A stretch of DNA of 64,000 nucleotides, from NCBI RefSeq assembly GCF_009728465.1, contig NZ_WOCD01000002.1, positions 1 to 64,000 of the forward strand. Reading direction: 5' to 3'. Positions 51,024 through 61,930 of the stretch are shown piece after piece; position 1 is the first letter of the stretch, and the number at the start of each line of letters is the position of its first letter. This DNA is from Psychrosphaera haliotis (GTDB taxonomy: Bacteria; Pseudomonadota; Gammaproteobacteria; Enterobacterales; Alteromonadaceae). The notes beneath the pieces are model-generated. The model was not told the origin of the DNA. It did not search any database and was given only the letters and a program-made list of their open reading frames with translations. The translations under genes and the position numbers were made by a program.

Positions 51024-51940
51024 GCTTGTTAATTAATATCCCCGATAGAAATACTGATAAATTAGTTGCGAAATTAGCCGAACGTATTGGCAGTGAAAAT
51101 ATTGAAGTATGGCCTGATGTTGCAAAGCCAGATGACGTTGAACTCGCTTTAGTATGGCAACATGAGCCTGGCAGTTTAGTCCCGTTTAAGAACTTAAAAG
51201 CTGTATCTTCTTTTGGTGCAGGTGTTGACTCGATATTCGCGGACTCACAATTACCAAATGTGCCGGTAACTCGAATAGTGGATGCCGACTTATCTGAGAA
51301 TATGGCGCAGTATGTTTTAACTATCGTAAATCAATACAGACTTCGACTACCAACATATCAAACACAGCAATCTTTAGCGCTATGGAAACCTCGAAGTAAT
51401 CGTAAGGGAAGGGATGTTGGCATTTTAGGCTTAGGAAAGCTAGGAATGCATGTTGGGGAGGTTTTAATAAAAAACGGCTATCGTGTAAAAGGTTGGAGCA
51501 GAACAGAGAAGAGTCACCCAACAATTGACTGTATGAGTGGTACTGTTGGCTTTGATTCCTTGATTCAAAACGTAGACTATCTAGTTTGCTTATTGCCGCT
51601 AACTACCGATACAAAAGGTATTATTGACGATGAGGTTTTCAGTAAAATGAAAACCGACGCGGTGCTCATCAATGTGGCGCGCGGCGGCCATGTTAATGAA
51701 GATAGTGTAATTGCTGCCCTTTATAATAAAGAGATAGCAGCTGCATATTTAGATGTGTTTGATATAGAGCCATTACCAGAAAGCCATCCGTACTGGCGAA
51801 CGCCCAATCTGCACATTACACCACATGTATCAGCAGTAACAAATGTTAGTACAGCGGTTGAACAGGTTATTGAAAACTACAACAATGTTCTAGACGGAAC
51901 AGAACTTATAAACGTGGTTGATAAGACTCTAGGCTATTAG
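51020..51940 (+). CDS. ghrA: Glyoxylate/hydroxypyruvate reductase A-like dehydrogenase
   Basis: D-isomer-specific 2-hydroxyacid dehydrogenase of 306 residues, closest in form to GhrA (glyoxylate and hydroxypyruvate reduction with NADPH). Rossmann motif GILGLGKLGMHVG (about 133-145), catalytic Arg in NVARGGHVN (about 226-234), Glu in DIEPLP and His in HITPHVSA near residue 279. It overlaps tcdA by 4 bases, and its role in a tRNA/lipid A operon is probably incidental. A different substrate (a generic 2-oxoacid) is possible. Confidence 0.88.
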   Translation: MSLLINIPDRNTDKLVAKLAERIGSENIEVWPDVAKPDDVELALVWQHEPGSLVPFKNLKAVSSFGAGVDSIFADSQLPNVPVTRIVDADLSENMAQYVLTIVNQYRLRLPTYQTQQSLALWKPRSNRKGRDVGILGLGKLGMHVGEVLIKNGYRVKGWSRTEKSHPTIDCMSGTVGFDSLIQNVDYLVCLLPLTTDTKGIIDDEVFSKMKTDAVLINVARGGHVNEDSVIAALYNKEIAAAYLDVFDIEPLPESHPYWRTPNLHITPHVSAVTNVSTAVEQVIENYNNVLDGTELINVVDKTLGY

Positions 51941-51957
51941 TCTAAGATAATGGCTTG

Positions 51958-53566
51958 TTAATTGTTAAGCCATTTCTCTTTAATCATGTCAGCACATCGT
52001 TCAGCTACCATAATAGTAGGGGCGTTAGTATTTCCCCCAATTAGATTCGGAAATACAGAAGCATCAACCACTCTTAGATTTTCAATTCCAATTACTTCAA
52101 GTTGATTATTTACAACGGCAGATGGGTCATCAAGTAATCCCATTTTGCAAGTACCAATTGGGTGATAAACTGAGTCGGTTAAGGTTTTAATTTTATCGAT
52201 AAGCTCATTATCTTCTAAATTCTGGTCTTGGTTTATCGAGCATACTTGATATCGTTTAATTAGATCGTGTTGCAGTATTTGATTCGCCATTTTAACGCCC
52301 GCCAGCATAGTATTCACATCGTCTTCGTGAGCTAGAAAGTTGGGATCAATAATAGGGCAATCAGTTGGGTTGTTACTTTTTAGTGTGACGCTGCCAACAC
52401 TTTTAGGTCTTAAAACACAGGTATGATTGCTAAAGCCATGTTTTAAACTAGTGCGCCAATCTCGAGCATGATCTTTAACTGTGGCAACAACAAAGTGAAA
52501 TTGAATATCCGGTCGTTGTAGTGCTTTATCCGTTTTTAAAAAGCCACCGGTCTCCGCAAAGTTACTCGTTAATATACCTTGTCCATTTTTAAAGTATTGA
52601 TAGGCCTGCTTTATCATTTTAGGTATTGCTGAGGCCGATAGGCCATACAAATCAGTTCGATTTGATTCAAAACAGCTAACATAATCTGGGTGGTCTTGAA
52701 GGTTTCTGGCCTACACCATCTAATTCATGCTGTAGCTTAATATTATTTTTCGCTAACTGTTCTTTAGGACCGACACCCGACAGAAGCAATATTTGTGGTG
52801 ATTTTATAGCGCCTGCTGATAACAAAACCTCTTTTTCTGCGGTATATGTTTCGCCATCTAGAGTTTCAATACCTTTGCAGACTTTATCTTCTAAGATAAC
52901 TTTAGCCACTTCAGTATTAGTAATGACAGTAAGATTCTTACGATAGCGAATTGGCTCTAGATAAGACCTAGATGCACTAAAACGTTGTCCTTTATATTGT
53001 GTTACTTGGTAACGTCCCATGCCTTCTTGTTCAAAACCATTAAAATCGTCAATATGTGGGTAACCAAGTGCCACAGCTGCATCTACAAAAGCATCGGCAA
53101 TAGGGTGGTTTGAATAGGAGTTAGAAACATATAATGGCCCGTTGTGCCCGTGGAGATCTTTACTATTGGAGTCGTTATAAACGTTTTGGTTATTTTCCGA
53201 CTTAATAAAATAGGGCAATACGTCATCCCAACCCCAACCTAGGTGTGCCCAATCTTGATAGTCTTGTTGATGACCTCGAATATAGATCATCGCATTAATA
53301 GCGCTACTACCACCTAACACTTTCCCTCGAGGTTGGTACCCAATACGATTTGCCATTGCTTGTTGTGGAGCGGTATCAAATGCCCAATTATTGTAATGGG
53401 TTGGCACCATAGAAACAGCGCCTGCGGGCATTTTTATTAACGGACTAGTATCTTCTCCACCGGCTTCTAATAAAAGAACAGAAAAGTTTGCACATTCTGA
53501 AAGGCGAGCTGCCAATACACAACCTGCAGAGCCTCCGCCGACAATAATAAAATCAAAATGTTTCAA
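51958..53566 (-). pseudogene. GMC-family flavin oxidoreductase, one apparent frameshift
   Basis: FAD-dependent alcohol/choline dehydrogenase-like enzyme of about 535 residues. FAD-binding motif IVGGGSAGCVLAARL at residues 8-22; GMC signature GKVLGGSSAINAMIYIRG near 80-97; second signature near SAGAIKSPQILLLSGVGP (about 258-275). C-terminal catalytic His in VYHPIGTCKMG and Asn in GGNTNAPTI. The frame breaks at the TTT run 52703-52705 (plus strand). With one base removed, VGQNLQDHPDYV joins the two parts. A good AGGAGAATAAG ribosome-binding site precedes the start. betA, alkJ or a polyethylene-glycol-type role cannot be distinguished from this alone. Confidence 0.9.
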
Positions 53567-53603
53567 CTTATTCTCCTTTTCTGTATTCGCGCACTGGTAC
53601 CAT

Positions 53604-54209
53604 TTATTTGTATCTAGACTTAACGTCCTTTGGCATATGCTCTATGAAAGTTTTGTTAATTCCATCTAGTAACTTAAAAAACGGAGAAATATCTACATTA
53701 TTGACACCTTCATTTTCACTAATAGCATAAGCAACGGCTTCTAGCGTAGATAATCCATTTTTAATCATGGTTTTACGAATGGCATATTGACTCATATAAA
53801 CTTCTGATAAAGCTACATGACTTAGGCCATTTAACCAAGGGTGTGTATAAAACAGTTTTTTAGCTTTTTTCCAGGTGCCATCAATCACAATTAAATGATC
53901 AAAACAGAAACTGTCATTCACGCAAGTAGATATAGGTTTAGCAACTTGTGAAGGGAAGAGAATTGCTGTTTCTTTTGACTGTAACGAAAGTTCATTTAGT
54001 AATTTACTATCAGCAATATCTTGCTCTGTGACAATCGAAATGTTTTTAGATAAAAAAGGCAGTAACTTTGCTGTGTTTTTAGCGTTACTCCCTTCCTTGT
54101 CACACTGAATAATTGTAATTTTTGTTTTGTGTTTTATAGGAGTAAGAAAACTGCACAAACAACGTGTTTCTGGGTACATACAGTGTGAACAGGTTTTTCG
54201 TTTACTCAT
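53604..54209 (-). CDS. DTW-domain tRNA-uridine aminocarboxypropyltransferase
   Basis: A 201-residue DTW-domain protein. Characterised relatives (E. coli TapT/YfiP) add the aminocarboxypropyl group from SAM to tRNA uridine (acp3U). The N-terminus has a zinc-ribbon-like C.HC.....CLC (CSHCMYPETRCLC, residues 7-19). The DTW signature region IDGTWKKAKKLFY (about 118-130) is present, with D and TW in place. It abuts the HinT gene by one base. The specific tRNA position is not known from sequence. Confidence 0.85.
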   Translation of the reverse strand: MSKRKTCSHCMYPETRCLCSFLTPIKHKTKITIIQCDKEGSNAKNTAKLLPFLSKNISIVTEQDIADSKLLNELSLQSKETAILFPSQVAKPISTCVNDSFCFDHLIVIDGTWKKAKKLFYTHPWLNGLSHVALSEVYMSQYAIRKTMIKNGLSTLEAVAYAISENEGVNNVDISPFFKLLDGINKTFIEHMPKDVKSRYK

Positions 54210-54574
54210 TATTTTTTAAGAGTTTCTTGATAAGGAGGCCAACCTAGCGCTTTGCCAGCTAAAACATGTAAATGGATATGATAAACCGTTTGGCCACCAT
54301 CGGGATTGCAGTTCATTACGCATCGAAAGCCATTGTCAGCAAATCCCATTTCGTCTGCAATTTTAGCCGCTGCAACGTACAGCTTACCAACTAATTCAGC
54401 ATTATCATTGTTAATGTCATTAGCGGTCCGTATTTGAACTTTTGGAATAACTAAAAAATGAATTGGGGCCTGGGGGTTAATGTCATTAAACGCTAAAACA
54501 TCGTCATCTTCATAAATGACAGTTGCGGGTATCTCACGGTTAATTATCTTGTCGAAAATTGTGGCTTCAGTCAC
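54209..54574 (-). CDS. hinT: Histidine triad nucleotide-binding protein (HinT)
   Basis: A 121-residue HIT-family purine phosphoramidase. Motif QTVYHIHLHVLAG holds the three His of HxHxHxx, and ATIFDKIINREIPA at the beginning is typical. The longest frame starts at 54607 with a hydrophobic, Phe-rich extension (FKFFFLRPF) that HinT proteins lack. The GTG at 54574 gives VTEATIFDKII and the usual size, so I prefer it; its ribosome-binding site is weak. It ends at the same base where the DTW gene begins (one-base overlap). Confidence 0.9.
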   Translation of the reverse strand: MTEATIFDKIINREIPATVIYEDDDVLAFNDINPQAPIHFLVIPKVQIRTANDINNDNAELVGKLYVAAAKIADEMGFADNGFRCVMNCNPDGGQTVYHIHLHVLAGKALGWPPYQETLKK

Positions 54575-54737
54575 GTCAAAGGGCCTTAAAAAGAAGAATT
54601 TAAACAAAAACTTTACTGATCTAGTGAATGATGTGCAAGATTAGTATTGAATAAAAGAAGATTTATTTGTGATAGTGTTTTTTTGTTTTAGTTAATTGGG
54701 TATGATTAGGCTCTAATCCAAAGGAAATCCTCATATC

Positions 54738-55922
54738 GTGAATGCAAAAGTAACATTGATTTATCGCTTTATTATTGCTGTGCTTTTTTTGGCTTCAATC
54801 TCATTCTCTTATGCAGTAGAAGTTAAAGGCTTATATACAGGGAAAATACTCGTTACTGATAAATCCCAAAAAACTAGGGTTAAAGCTCATAAATGGGCGA
54901 TAGAGCAAGTTTTAACTAAAGTCACTGGTTCACGAGAAATATTAAATAATAAAACCGTTCAATATGAAATTAGAGTAAAAACCGCGAATTATATTAAGTC
55001 ATTCACTTTTGATACTGACAGTCAAAACCGAGTCTTTTTGGTGGATCAATTTGATCAAACAAAGATTGATGCTTTGGTTAGAAAGGTGGGTGCTTCTATA
55101 TGGGGGCAAAGAAGACCTAAAGCTGTTCTATGGTTAGTTTTAGAAGAGGGGCTTAATAGAACTATTGTCAATGAACAGGAATTCCAGCAGATAGCAGAAG
55201 TTATTAATCAAAGTAGTGAGAACAGAGGGCTGCCTCTAACGTTACCTTTGATGGATGAGCAAGACAGCGAAACAGTATACTCCTCTGATGTATGGGCTAA
55301 GTTTGATGGTGTTGTTAGTAAAGCTAGCCAAAGGTATGAAGCAGAATATTTTGTAATGGCAAGACTTCGAGCGGTTGATAACTTTAAAGAACCAGAGTAC
55401 CAGTCAGGTTGGTTGTTAGATTTCAGTATATTTAAGGACAGAAGGTTTCTTACCAAAGGAACCTCTAATGGTGACCAGTTTTACGTATTAAAAGAGTTAG
55501 TTAACTCATTAGGCGATTACTTCGCTAGCCAATACTCCGTGAGTAACCAGCAAATAAAACAACAGAACATAGAGTTCACCATTAGCAATCTAAAATCCAT
55601 GTTAGATTTAAAGTTAGTTGAAAAACATTTAACCAACTTACCGCCAATAAAAAAAGTATATCTTCATGAAGTTAATGCCGACCAAGCTCGCTTTACCTTA
55701 TGGCTATCTGGTCAAGGTTTGGATGTGATAAGGGCCCTTTCTCTATTACCTAACTTCGAACGGTTAGAAACTCAGTCTGTTTCAAAAGCGCCAAAGTTAT
55801 CAGTGGAGCAACAACTAGACTTGTTAACAAAAGAATATACCAACTCTGATGCAGAAGCAGACGGAACAAATTTAGATACAAAACAAATTAGCGTTTTGAA
55901 TTACCAATGGTTAAACCGCTGA
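54738..55922 (+). CDS. DUF2066 domain protein with signal peptide
   Basis: A 394-residue exported protein of the DUF2066 family. A GTG start with AAGGAAATCC before it. Signal peptide in residues 8-28 (FIIAVLFLASISFSYA). Recognisable family regions are LYTGKILVTDKSQKTR near residue 33 and RPKAVLWLVLEE near 125. Function is unknown. The C-terminal third, including TLWLSGQGLDVIRAL and a Ser/Asp-rich tail, is less typical. The stop overlaps the Hda start (TGATG). Such genes usually precede hda in this group (recalled). Confidence 0.82.
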   Translation: MNAKVTLIYRFIIAVLFLASISFSYAVEVKGLYTGKILVTDKSQKTRVKAHKWAIEQVLTKVTGSREILNNKTVQYEIRVKTANYIKSFTFDTDSQNRVFLVDQFDQTKIDALVRKVGASIWGQRRPKAVLWLVLEEGLNRTIVNEQEFQQIAEVINQSSENRGLPLTLPLMDEQDSETVYSSDVWAKFDGVVSKASQRYEAEYFVMARLRAVDNFKEPEYQSGWLLDFSIFKDRRFLTKGTSNGDQFYVLKELVNSLGDYFASQYSVSNQQIKQQNIEFTISNLKSMLDLKLVEKHLTNLPPIKKVYLHEVNADQARFTLWLSGQGLDVIRALSLLPNFERLETQSVSKAPKLSVEQQLDLLTKEYTNSDAEADGTNLDTKQISVLNYQWLNR

Positions 55923-56614
55923 TGCAACTATTATTACCGGTTACTTATAACAGCACTCAAACCTTTAGCTCATTCGTTGAAAGTGAAGGCCTTGCAGGCT
56001 TGGTTGTTAAAGAATTAAGAAATGCTATTGAAAGTGAAGAGTTCACAGCACATTATTTAGCAGGGCAGCATGGTGTTGGATGTACCCACCTTTTAAATGC
56101 AGCATGTCATTTTGCAGATGAGATTGGCAAAACGAGTATTCTATTGCCTTTAGAGCAAGTGCTAGCGGCAGAACCCGGTTTAATAGACGGGTTAGACTCA
56201 GTCGACGTGGTTTGTATTGACAATATACACTTAGTGTCGGAAAACGACGCGTGGCAAACGGCACTCTTTAATCTATTTAATGCCTTGTTGCAGAACAAAG
56301 CAACCGTGATATTTGCTGGGCATGACATTCCCATCAATCTAAACTTAACGTTACCTGACCTAGGTTCAAGACTACAATGGTGTACGTTATACCAACTGCC
56401 AGAGTTAACTGAAGCATTAAAAATTGAGGCGCTTATTCAACATGCCCATTTAATGGAATTTGAAGTTACGGAAGAAGTTGCGAAATTTATTATTAATAGA
56501 TTACCTAGAAATATGATTTTTTTAATGCAGGCACTCGATACGATGGCAAGACAGAGCGTTGCCATGAAACGAGTTGTTACGGTTCCGTTTGTGAAAGAAG
56601 TATTGGGAATTTGA
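55922..56614 (+). CDS. hda: DnaA regulatory inactivator Hda
   Basis: DnaA-related ATPase that, with the DNA-loaded sliding clamp, promotes ATP hydrolysis on DnaA and prevents reinitiation. The clamp-binding motif QLLLP is right at the N-terminus (residues 2-6), the expected location in Hda. The P-loop region AGQHGVGCTHLL is degenerate (Cys where most AAA+ proteins have Lys; E. coli Hda has Arg). DNIHLV stands in for Walker B and the AAA+ C-terminal lid follows. The ATG at 55922 overlaps DUF2066; an in-frame ATG at 55907 (five extra residues) is also possible. Length 230. Confidence 0.93.
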   Translation: MQLLLPVTYNSTQTFSSFVESEGLAGLVVKELRNAIESEEFTAHYLAGQHGVGCTHLLNAACHFADEIGKTSILLPLEQVLAAEPGLIDGLDSVDVVCIDNIHLVSENDAWQTALFNLFNALLQNKATVIFAGHDIPINLNLTLPDLGSRLQWCTLYQLPELTEALKIEALIQHAHLMEFEVTEEVAKFIINRLPRNMIFLMQALDTMARQSVAMKRVVTVPFVKEVLGI

Positions 56615-56764
56615 CGTTTAAAAAACAAAAAACGTTCAGAAATCAACCAGCTCTCTTTGCCCTAAAAGCAAACATTTAAAAAAAAGTAAAAAAATCCCTC
56701 AAAATTAGCCAAATAGAACTAAAATCTCGACTGGTTTTACGTTAATATTTACGGCTGAAAATAG

Positions 56765-57790
<1,026 letters not shown>

Positions 57791-57801
57791 GAATTCATCC
57801 A

Positions 57802-60213
57802 ATGAAATTTAGTGAAAAGTGGTTACGTGAATGGGTGAACCCGAGCATATCAACTAATGAATTAAGCGAACAGCTTTCTATGGCTGGCCTAGAAGTTGAT
57901 GGTGTTGAGCCCGCAGCAGCAGATTTTACCGGTGTAGTTGTTGGTGAAGTCGTTGAATGTGGTAAGCACCCTGAAGCAGATAAACTTCAGATTACAAAAA
58001 TAAATGTTGGTACTGCAGGCGATGGCGAACTAATCGATATTGTTTGTGGTGCTAAAAATTGTCGTTTAGGCCTTAAAGTGGCCGTTGCTATGGTAGGCGC
58101 GGTTTTACCGGGCGACTTTAAGATCAAGAAAGCTAAATTAAGAGGCCAACCTTCTTTTGGTATGCTTTGTTCTTGGTCTGAATTAGGTATGGCTGACGAC
58201 AGCGATGGTATCTTAGAGTTGCCAAACGACGCGCCTTTAGGCACGGATGTTAGAGAGTATTTAGATTTAAACGATCAAATTATTGAGATTGATTTAACGC
58301 CAAATCGCAGTGATTGCCTTGGAATATTAGGTGTAGCGCGCGAAGTTGGTGTTCTGAACAACGAAGATGTCAAAGCTTTAAACGTTAAAGACGTGCCTAT
58401 GTCAATTGAAGATAAAGTATCAATTGAATTAGAAGCACCAACATCTTGTCCTCGTTATTTAGGTCGTGTAGTAAAAGGCATTAACGTTAATGCAGCCACG
58501 CCATTGTGGATGACTGAAAAGTTACGCAGAAGTGGTATCCGCTCAATTGACCCGGTTGTTGATATTACTAATTTTGTATTATTAGAGCTTGGTCATCCAA
58601 TGCATGCATTTGATTTATCTAAGATTGACGGCGGAATAAAAGTACGATTAGCCAACACAGATGAAAAGTTAGTATTACTGGATGAGTCTGAAGTTAAGTT
58701 AGATGAAAAAACTTTAGTTATTGCTGATCACAATAAGCCGCTAGCAATTGCTGGTGTGTTTGGTGGTTTAAACTCTGGTGTCACAACAGAAACTAAAGAT
58801 GTTCTTTTAGAAAGCGCATTTTTCTCACCTGTGACAATGGCAGGCGCAGCGCGTCGTTACGGTTTGCATACTGATGCATCTCACCGCTATGAGCGTGGTG
58901 TAGACTTTAAACTGCAACGCACTGCAATGGAAAGAGCAACTCAACTATTGTTAGAGATTGCCGGTGGAGAAGCAGGCCCAATTGTTGAAGCGGTAAACAA
59001 TGATGAGTTACCAAAAGAGCCTGTGGTTTCTTTGCGTCGTGAAAGACTAGACAGAGTACTAGGTCATGTAATTAGTGATGAAGAAGTAACTACTATATTA
59101 AGCCGTTTGGGCTTAGATGTTACTTTTGAAACTGGAACGTGGTCAGCCATCTCTCCTAGCTTCAGGTTCGATATCAATATTGAAGAAGACTTAATTGAAG
59201 AAGTTGCTCGTGTTTACGGCTATAACAACATACCGAATATTGCGCCAACGGCTTCTTTAAAGATGCCTAGCCATCCTGAAAAGAATATTGAAAAGAATGT
59301 ATTTTCTTCAACGTTAGTAGACTTAGGTTATCAAGAGGCTATCACTTATAGTTTTGTTGATCCTAAAGTTCAGTCAGCTTTGTTCCCGAATGAATCAGGC
59401 TTGGTTTTACCACATCCTATTTCAGCAGATATGTCAGTTATGAGACTGAGCTTATGGTCAGGTTTATTACCGGCTGTTTCTAATAATCAAAAGAGACAAC
59501 AAAGCCGAGTTCGTTTATTTGAAACGGGCTTAAGGTTCTTACCAGACACTAACTCTGAAATGAATATTCGCCAAGAAGCTATGTTAGCAGGTGTTATCTC
59601 AGGCACAGTTAATGGAGAATATTGGGATGGTAACCCAAGAGCAGTTGATTTCTACGATATTAAAGGTGATGTAGAAGCATTGCTGGCCAAAACTGCGTCA
59701 GTTGGTAATATCGAATTTTTGCCGATGGCAAGTGGCGATAGAAACTCTGCTGCGTTGCACCCAGGACAATCAGCACAAATTACCAGAGACGGTAATGTGA
59801 TTGGTTATGTGGGGGCCGTTCATCCACAAATCGAAAAAACTATCGGCTTAAACGGAAAAACTTTTGTTTTTGAACTAATCTTGTCAGAGATTGAAGTTAG
59901 AAACTTACCGGACGCAAAGCCAGTTTCTAAGTATCCATCTAATAGAAGAGATATCGCCGTAGTTGTAAAAGAAGCTGTTAATGCTGGCGAAGTCTTAAAA
60001 GAAATTAAAAATATTGGCGGAAATCAATTGGTTGACCTAAACTTATTCGATGTGTACCGTGGAGAAGGTATAGAAGATGGCAATAAGAGTTTAGCCATCT
60101 CTTTAGTACTACAAGATGTTGAAAAAACATTGGAAGAACAGGATATTAGTACTAAAATTGATCAAGTAGTGAATATGTTAACTGATAAATTTGACGCGAC
60201 GCTAAGGCAATAA
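57802..60213 (+). CDS. pheT: Phenylalanine-tRNA ligase beta subunit
   Basis: 803-residue partner of PheS. It contains the N-terminal tRNA-binding EMAP-like domain (about 40-150: [16 protein letters not shown]), B3/B4 editing domain ([17 protein letters not shown], about 167-183; then [12 protein letters not shown]), B5 (about 400-475) and a C-terminal anticodon-binding FDX domain ([13 protein letters not shown] near 710). The editing site appears complete. Gap to pheS 11 bases, to ihfA 4 bases; typical operon. Confidence 0.97.
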   Translation: MKFSEKWLREWVNPSISTNELSEQLSMAGLEVDGVEPAAADFTGVVVGEVVECGKHPEADKLQITKINVGTAGDGELIDIVCGAKNCRLGLKVAVAMVGAVLPGDFKIKKAKLRGQPSFGMLCSWSELGMADDSDGILELPNDAPLGTDVREYLDLNDQIIEIDLTPNRSDCLGILGVAREVGVLNNEDVKALNVKDVPMSIEDKVSIELEAPTSCPRYLGRVVKGINVNAATPLWMTEKLRRSGIRSIDPVVDITNFVLLELGHPMHAFDLSKIDGGIKVRLANTDEKLVLLDESEVKLDEKTLVIADHNKPLAIAGVFGGLNSGVTTETKDVLLESAFFSPVTMAGAARRYGLHTDASHRYERGVDFKLQRTAMERATQLLLEIAGGEAGPIVEAVNNDELPKEPVVSLRRERLDRVLGHVISDEEVTTILSRLGLDVTFETGTWSAISPSFRFDINIEEDLIEEVARVYGYNNIPNIAPTASLKMPSHPEKNIEKNVFSSTLVDLGYQEAITYSFVDPKVQSALFPNESGLVLPHPISADMSVMRLSLWSGLLPAVSNNQKRQQSRVRLFETGLRFLPDTNSEMNIRQEAMLAGVISGTVNGEYWDGNPRAVDFYDIKGDVEALLAKTASVGNIEFLPMASGDRNSAALHPGQSAQITRDGNVIGYVGAVHPQIEKTIGLNGKTFVFELILSEIEVRNLPDAKPVSKYPSNRRDIAVVVKEAVNAGEVLKEIKNIGGNQLVDLNLFDVYRGEGIEDGNKSLAISLVLQDVEKTLEEQDISTKIDQVVNMLTDKFDATLRQ

Positions 60214-60217
60214 AACT

Positions 60218-60529
60218 ATGGCATTAACCAAAGCAGAAATAGCAGAACAGTTGTTTGAAAAAGTAGGTCTTAATAAGGCCGACTCAAAAGGTTTAGTTGA
60301 AGAGTTTTTTGAAAAAATTCGTTCAACCTTAGAAAGTGGCCAACAAGTTAAGCTTTCTGGCTTTGGTAACTTTGAGCTGCGTGAGAAAAAATCACGCCCA
60401 GGTAGAAATCCAAAAACGGGCGAAGATATTCCAATCTCTGCTCGTCGAGTTGTTACTTTTAGACCTGGTCAAAAGCTAAAGGCTAGAGTTGAAGTTGGCA
60501 CTGCTGAACTAGTAAAGCAGGAAAAGTAG
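60218..60529 (+). CDS. ihfA: Integration host factor subunit alpha
   Basis: DNA-bending histone-like protein, 103 residues. N-terminal helices with [29 protein letters not shown] near 45-57, and the DNA-intercalating arm [27 protein letters not shown] (about 61-87, with the intercalating Pro). Starts 4 bases after pheT and ends before a convergent terminator. The pheST-ihfA linkage is standard in gammaproteobacteria. Confidence 0.96.
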   Translation: MALTKAEIAEQLFEKVGLNKADSKGLVEEFFEKIRSTLESGQQVKLSGFGNFELREKKSRPGRNPKTGEDIPISARRVVTFRPGQKLKARVEVGTAELVKQEK

Positions 60530-60546
60530 ACTCAAAATTAAAGTAT

Positions 60547-60576
60547 AAAAAAACCAGCCTATAAGCTGGTTTTTTT
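60547..60576. terminator. Bidirectional terminator between ihfA and the unknown Lys/Ala-rich gene
   Basis: Stem AAAAACCAGC / GCTGGTTTTT (GC part 60554-60558 and 60665-style pairing at 60565-60569) with a CTATAA loop; A-run before and T-run after, so it can act on both converging transcripts. Confidence 0.85.
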
Positions 60577-60608
60577 ATTCTATTAAAACATTATTTATAG
60601 AATAAGCT

Positions 60609-60980
60609 TTAGTAGAAACCTTGTGGTGTACGACTGTCACTATTAAGTGATGCTAAATAGTCTAACCAGAAGTTTGCTGGGTTATATCCGTCGCCTTTTT
60701 TAACAACTTTAAATCCCGCTGACTTTGCTTCTGTAACTTTGCTAGCTGGCGCTGCTTTTTTAGCTGATTTTTTTGCCTTTGCTGGCTCTGCCGCTTTTGC
60801 CGCTGGAGCTGAACCAGACAATTCTTGAGTCATCTCTTCAATAGCAGCTAGTCGAACGTTTTTACCGCCATCGATGCTGTACCAACCACTCTTTACTTCA
60901 ACTGATGGCTCTTTTCCATTTTTAGCTACGTAAGCTGCTGTGAAGTCAGACAAGACCTGATCTTTGTCTAGTTTACTCAT
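60609..60980 (-). CDS. Small Lys/Ala-rich two-part protein of unknown function
   Basis: A 123-residue protein in three parts. Residues 1-53 form a small folded-looking region with GWYSIDGGKNVRLAAIEEM. Residues about 54-84 are a low-complexity, basic linker (Ala, Lys, Pro, Ser; PAKAKKSAKKAAPASK). Residues 85-123 end in an aromatic-rich segment (NPANFWLDYLASL). The linker resembles the tails of histone H1-like bacterial proteins, but I cannot name the family. It is convergent with ihfA, sharing the terminator at 60547-60576. A ribosome-binding site (AGGTAAAT) precedes the ATG. No signal peptide. Confidence 0.65.
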   Translation of the reverse strand: MSKLDKDQVLSDFTAAYVAKNGKEPSVEVKSGWYSIDGGKNVRLAAIEEMTQELSGSAPAAKAAEPAKAKKSAKKAAPASKVTEAKSAGFKVVKKGDGYNPANFWLDYLASLNSDSRTPQGFY

Positions 60981-61167
60981 TATATTTACCTAAATAATTA
61001 TTTTAAAAAAGATGAAGTTTATTTATACAAACTTTCAAGGTAAATTTCAACTTTACAGAGAAATTAGACTATAAAAGAACGTTTTTCGCCTTAAATGCTC
61101 GTCAAAGTGCACAATATAAATAAAAGCGCGTAGAATATTGGAGTATTGTTTTTTTTGGAGAAATTTT

Positions 61168-61929
61168 ATGTCTGTAGAAGTAAACCAATTGATTTCCTAT
61201 TTAGATGAACTGCTTGATTCTAATAATATAAAAGATTTTTGCCCGAATGGACTTCAAATAGAAGGTTGCTCCAAAATAAATAAAATAGTAACCGGGGTGA
61301 CCGCTTCGGAAGCATTAATAGATGCTGCAATTGAAAACAAGGCTGATGCAATATTAGTGCATCACGGTTATTTCTGGAAAGGTGAATCTGACCCGATAAC
61401 AGGCATGAAAAAAAGACGTATTGCAAAGCTACTTAAACATGACATTAATTTAATAGCCTATCATTTGCCAATAGATGTTCATTTTGAATTTGGCAACAAT
61501 ATACAGCTCGCTAAAAAGCTTAGTATTACAAATGTTAAACCATTTCCAGGGATTAAGCCGAAAGGGATAGTAATGCAAGGCGAGTTACCCACAGGTACAA
61601 CAGCCAACAAGTTAGCTAAACTAATAAAACTGAACTTATTGCGTGAGCCATTAGTTAATGCAGTAAGAGATGAGGATATTAGAACTGTAGCCTGGTGCAC
61701 AGGGGGCGGTCAAAGTTATATAGATGTGGTCGCAAATGCTGGAATTGACGCCTTCATTACAGGTGAAGCATCAGAACAAACTATTCACAGTTCTCGAGAG
61801 CAAAATATCGATTTTTTTGCAGCAGGTCATCATGCTACCGAGCGTTACGGTGTACAACGTTTAGGTGAGCATTTAGAAGAGCAATTTGACCTAGATGTTT
61901 CATTTATAGATATTCACAATCCGGTTTAA
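61168..61929 (+). CDS. Nif3-like dinuclear metal-center protein (YbgI-like)
   Basis: A 253-residue protein of the Nif3/YbgI family, hexameric with a two-metal site; reported to bind GTP-cyclohydrolase-like folds, biological role not settled. Metal-ligand motifs: HHGYFWKGE near residues 68-76 (His-His), YHLPID.H near 104-110 and GHHATERYG near 217-225. A longer frame begins at 61138, but the ATG at 61168 has GGAG 8 bases upstream and the proper beginning MSVEVNQLISYLDELL. Only one base separates its stop from cmoM. Confidence 0.88.
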   Translation: MSVEVNQLISYLDELLDSNNIKDFCPNGLQIEGCSKINKIVTGVTASEALIDAAIENKADAILVHHGYFWKGESDPITGMKKRRIAKLLKHDINLIAYHLPIDVHFEFGNNIQLAKKLSITNVKPFPGIKPKGIVMQGELPTGTTANKLAKLIKLNLLREPLVNAVRDEDIRTVAWCTGGGQSYIDVVANAGIDAFITGEASEQTIHSSREQNIDFFAAGHHATERYGVQRLGEHLEEQFDLDVSFIDIHNPV

Positions 61930-61930
61930 T

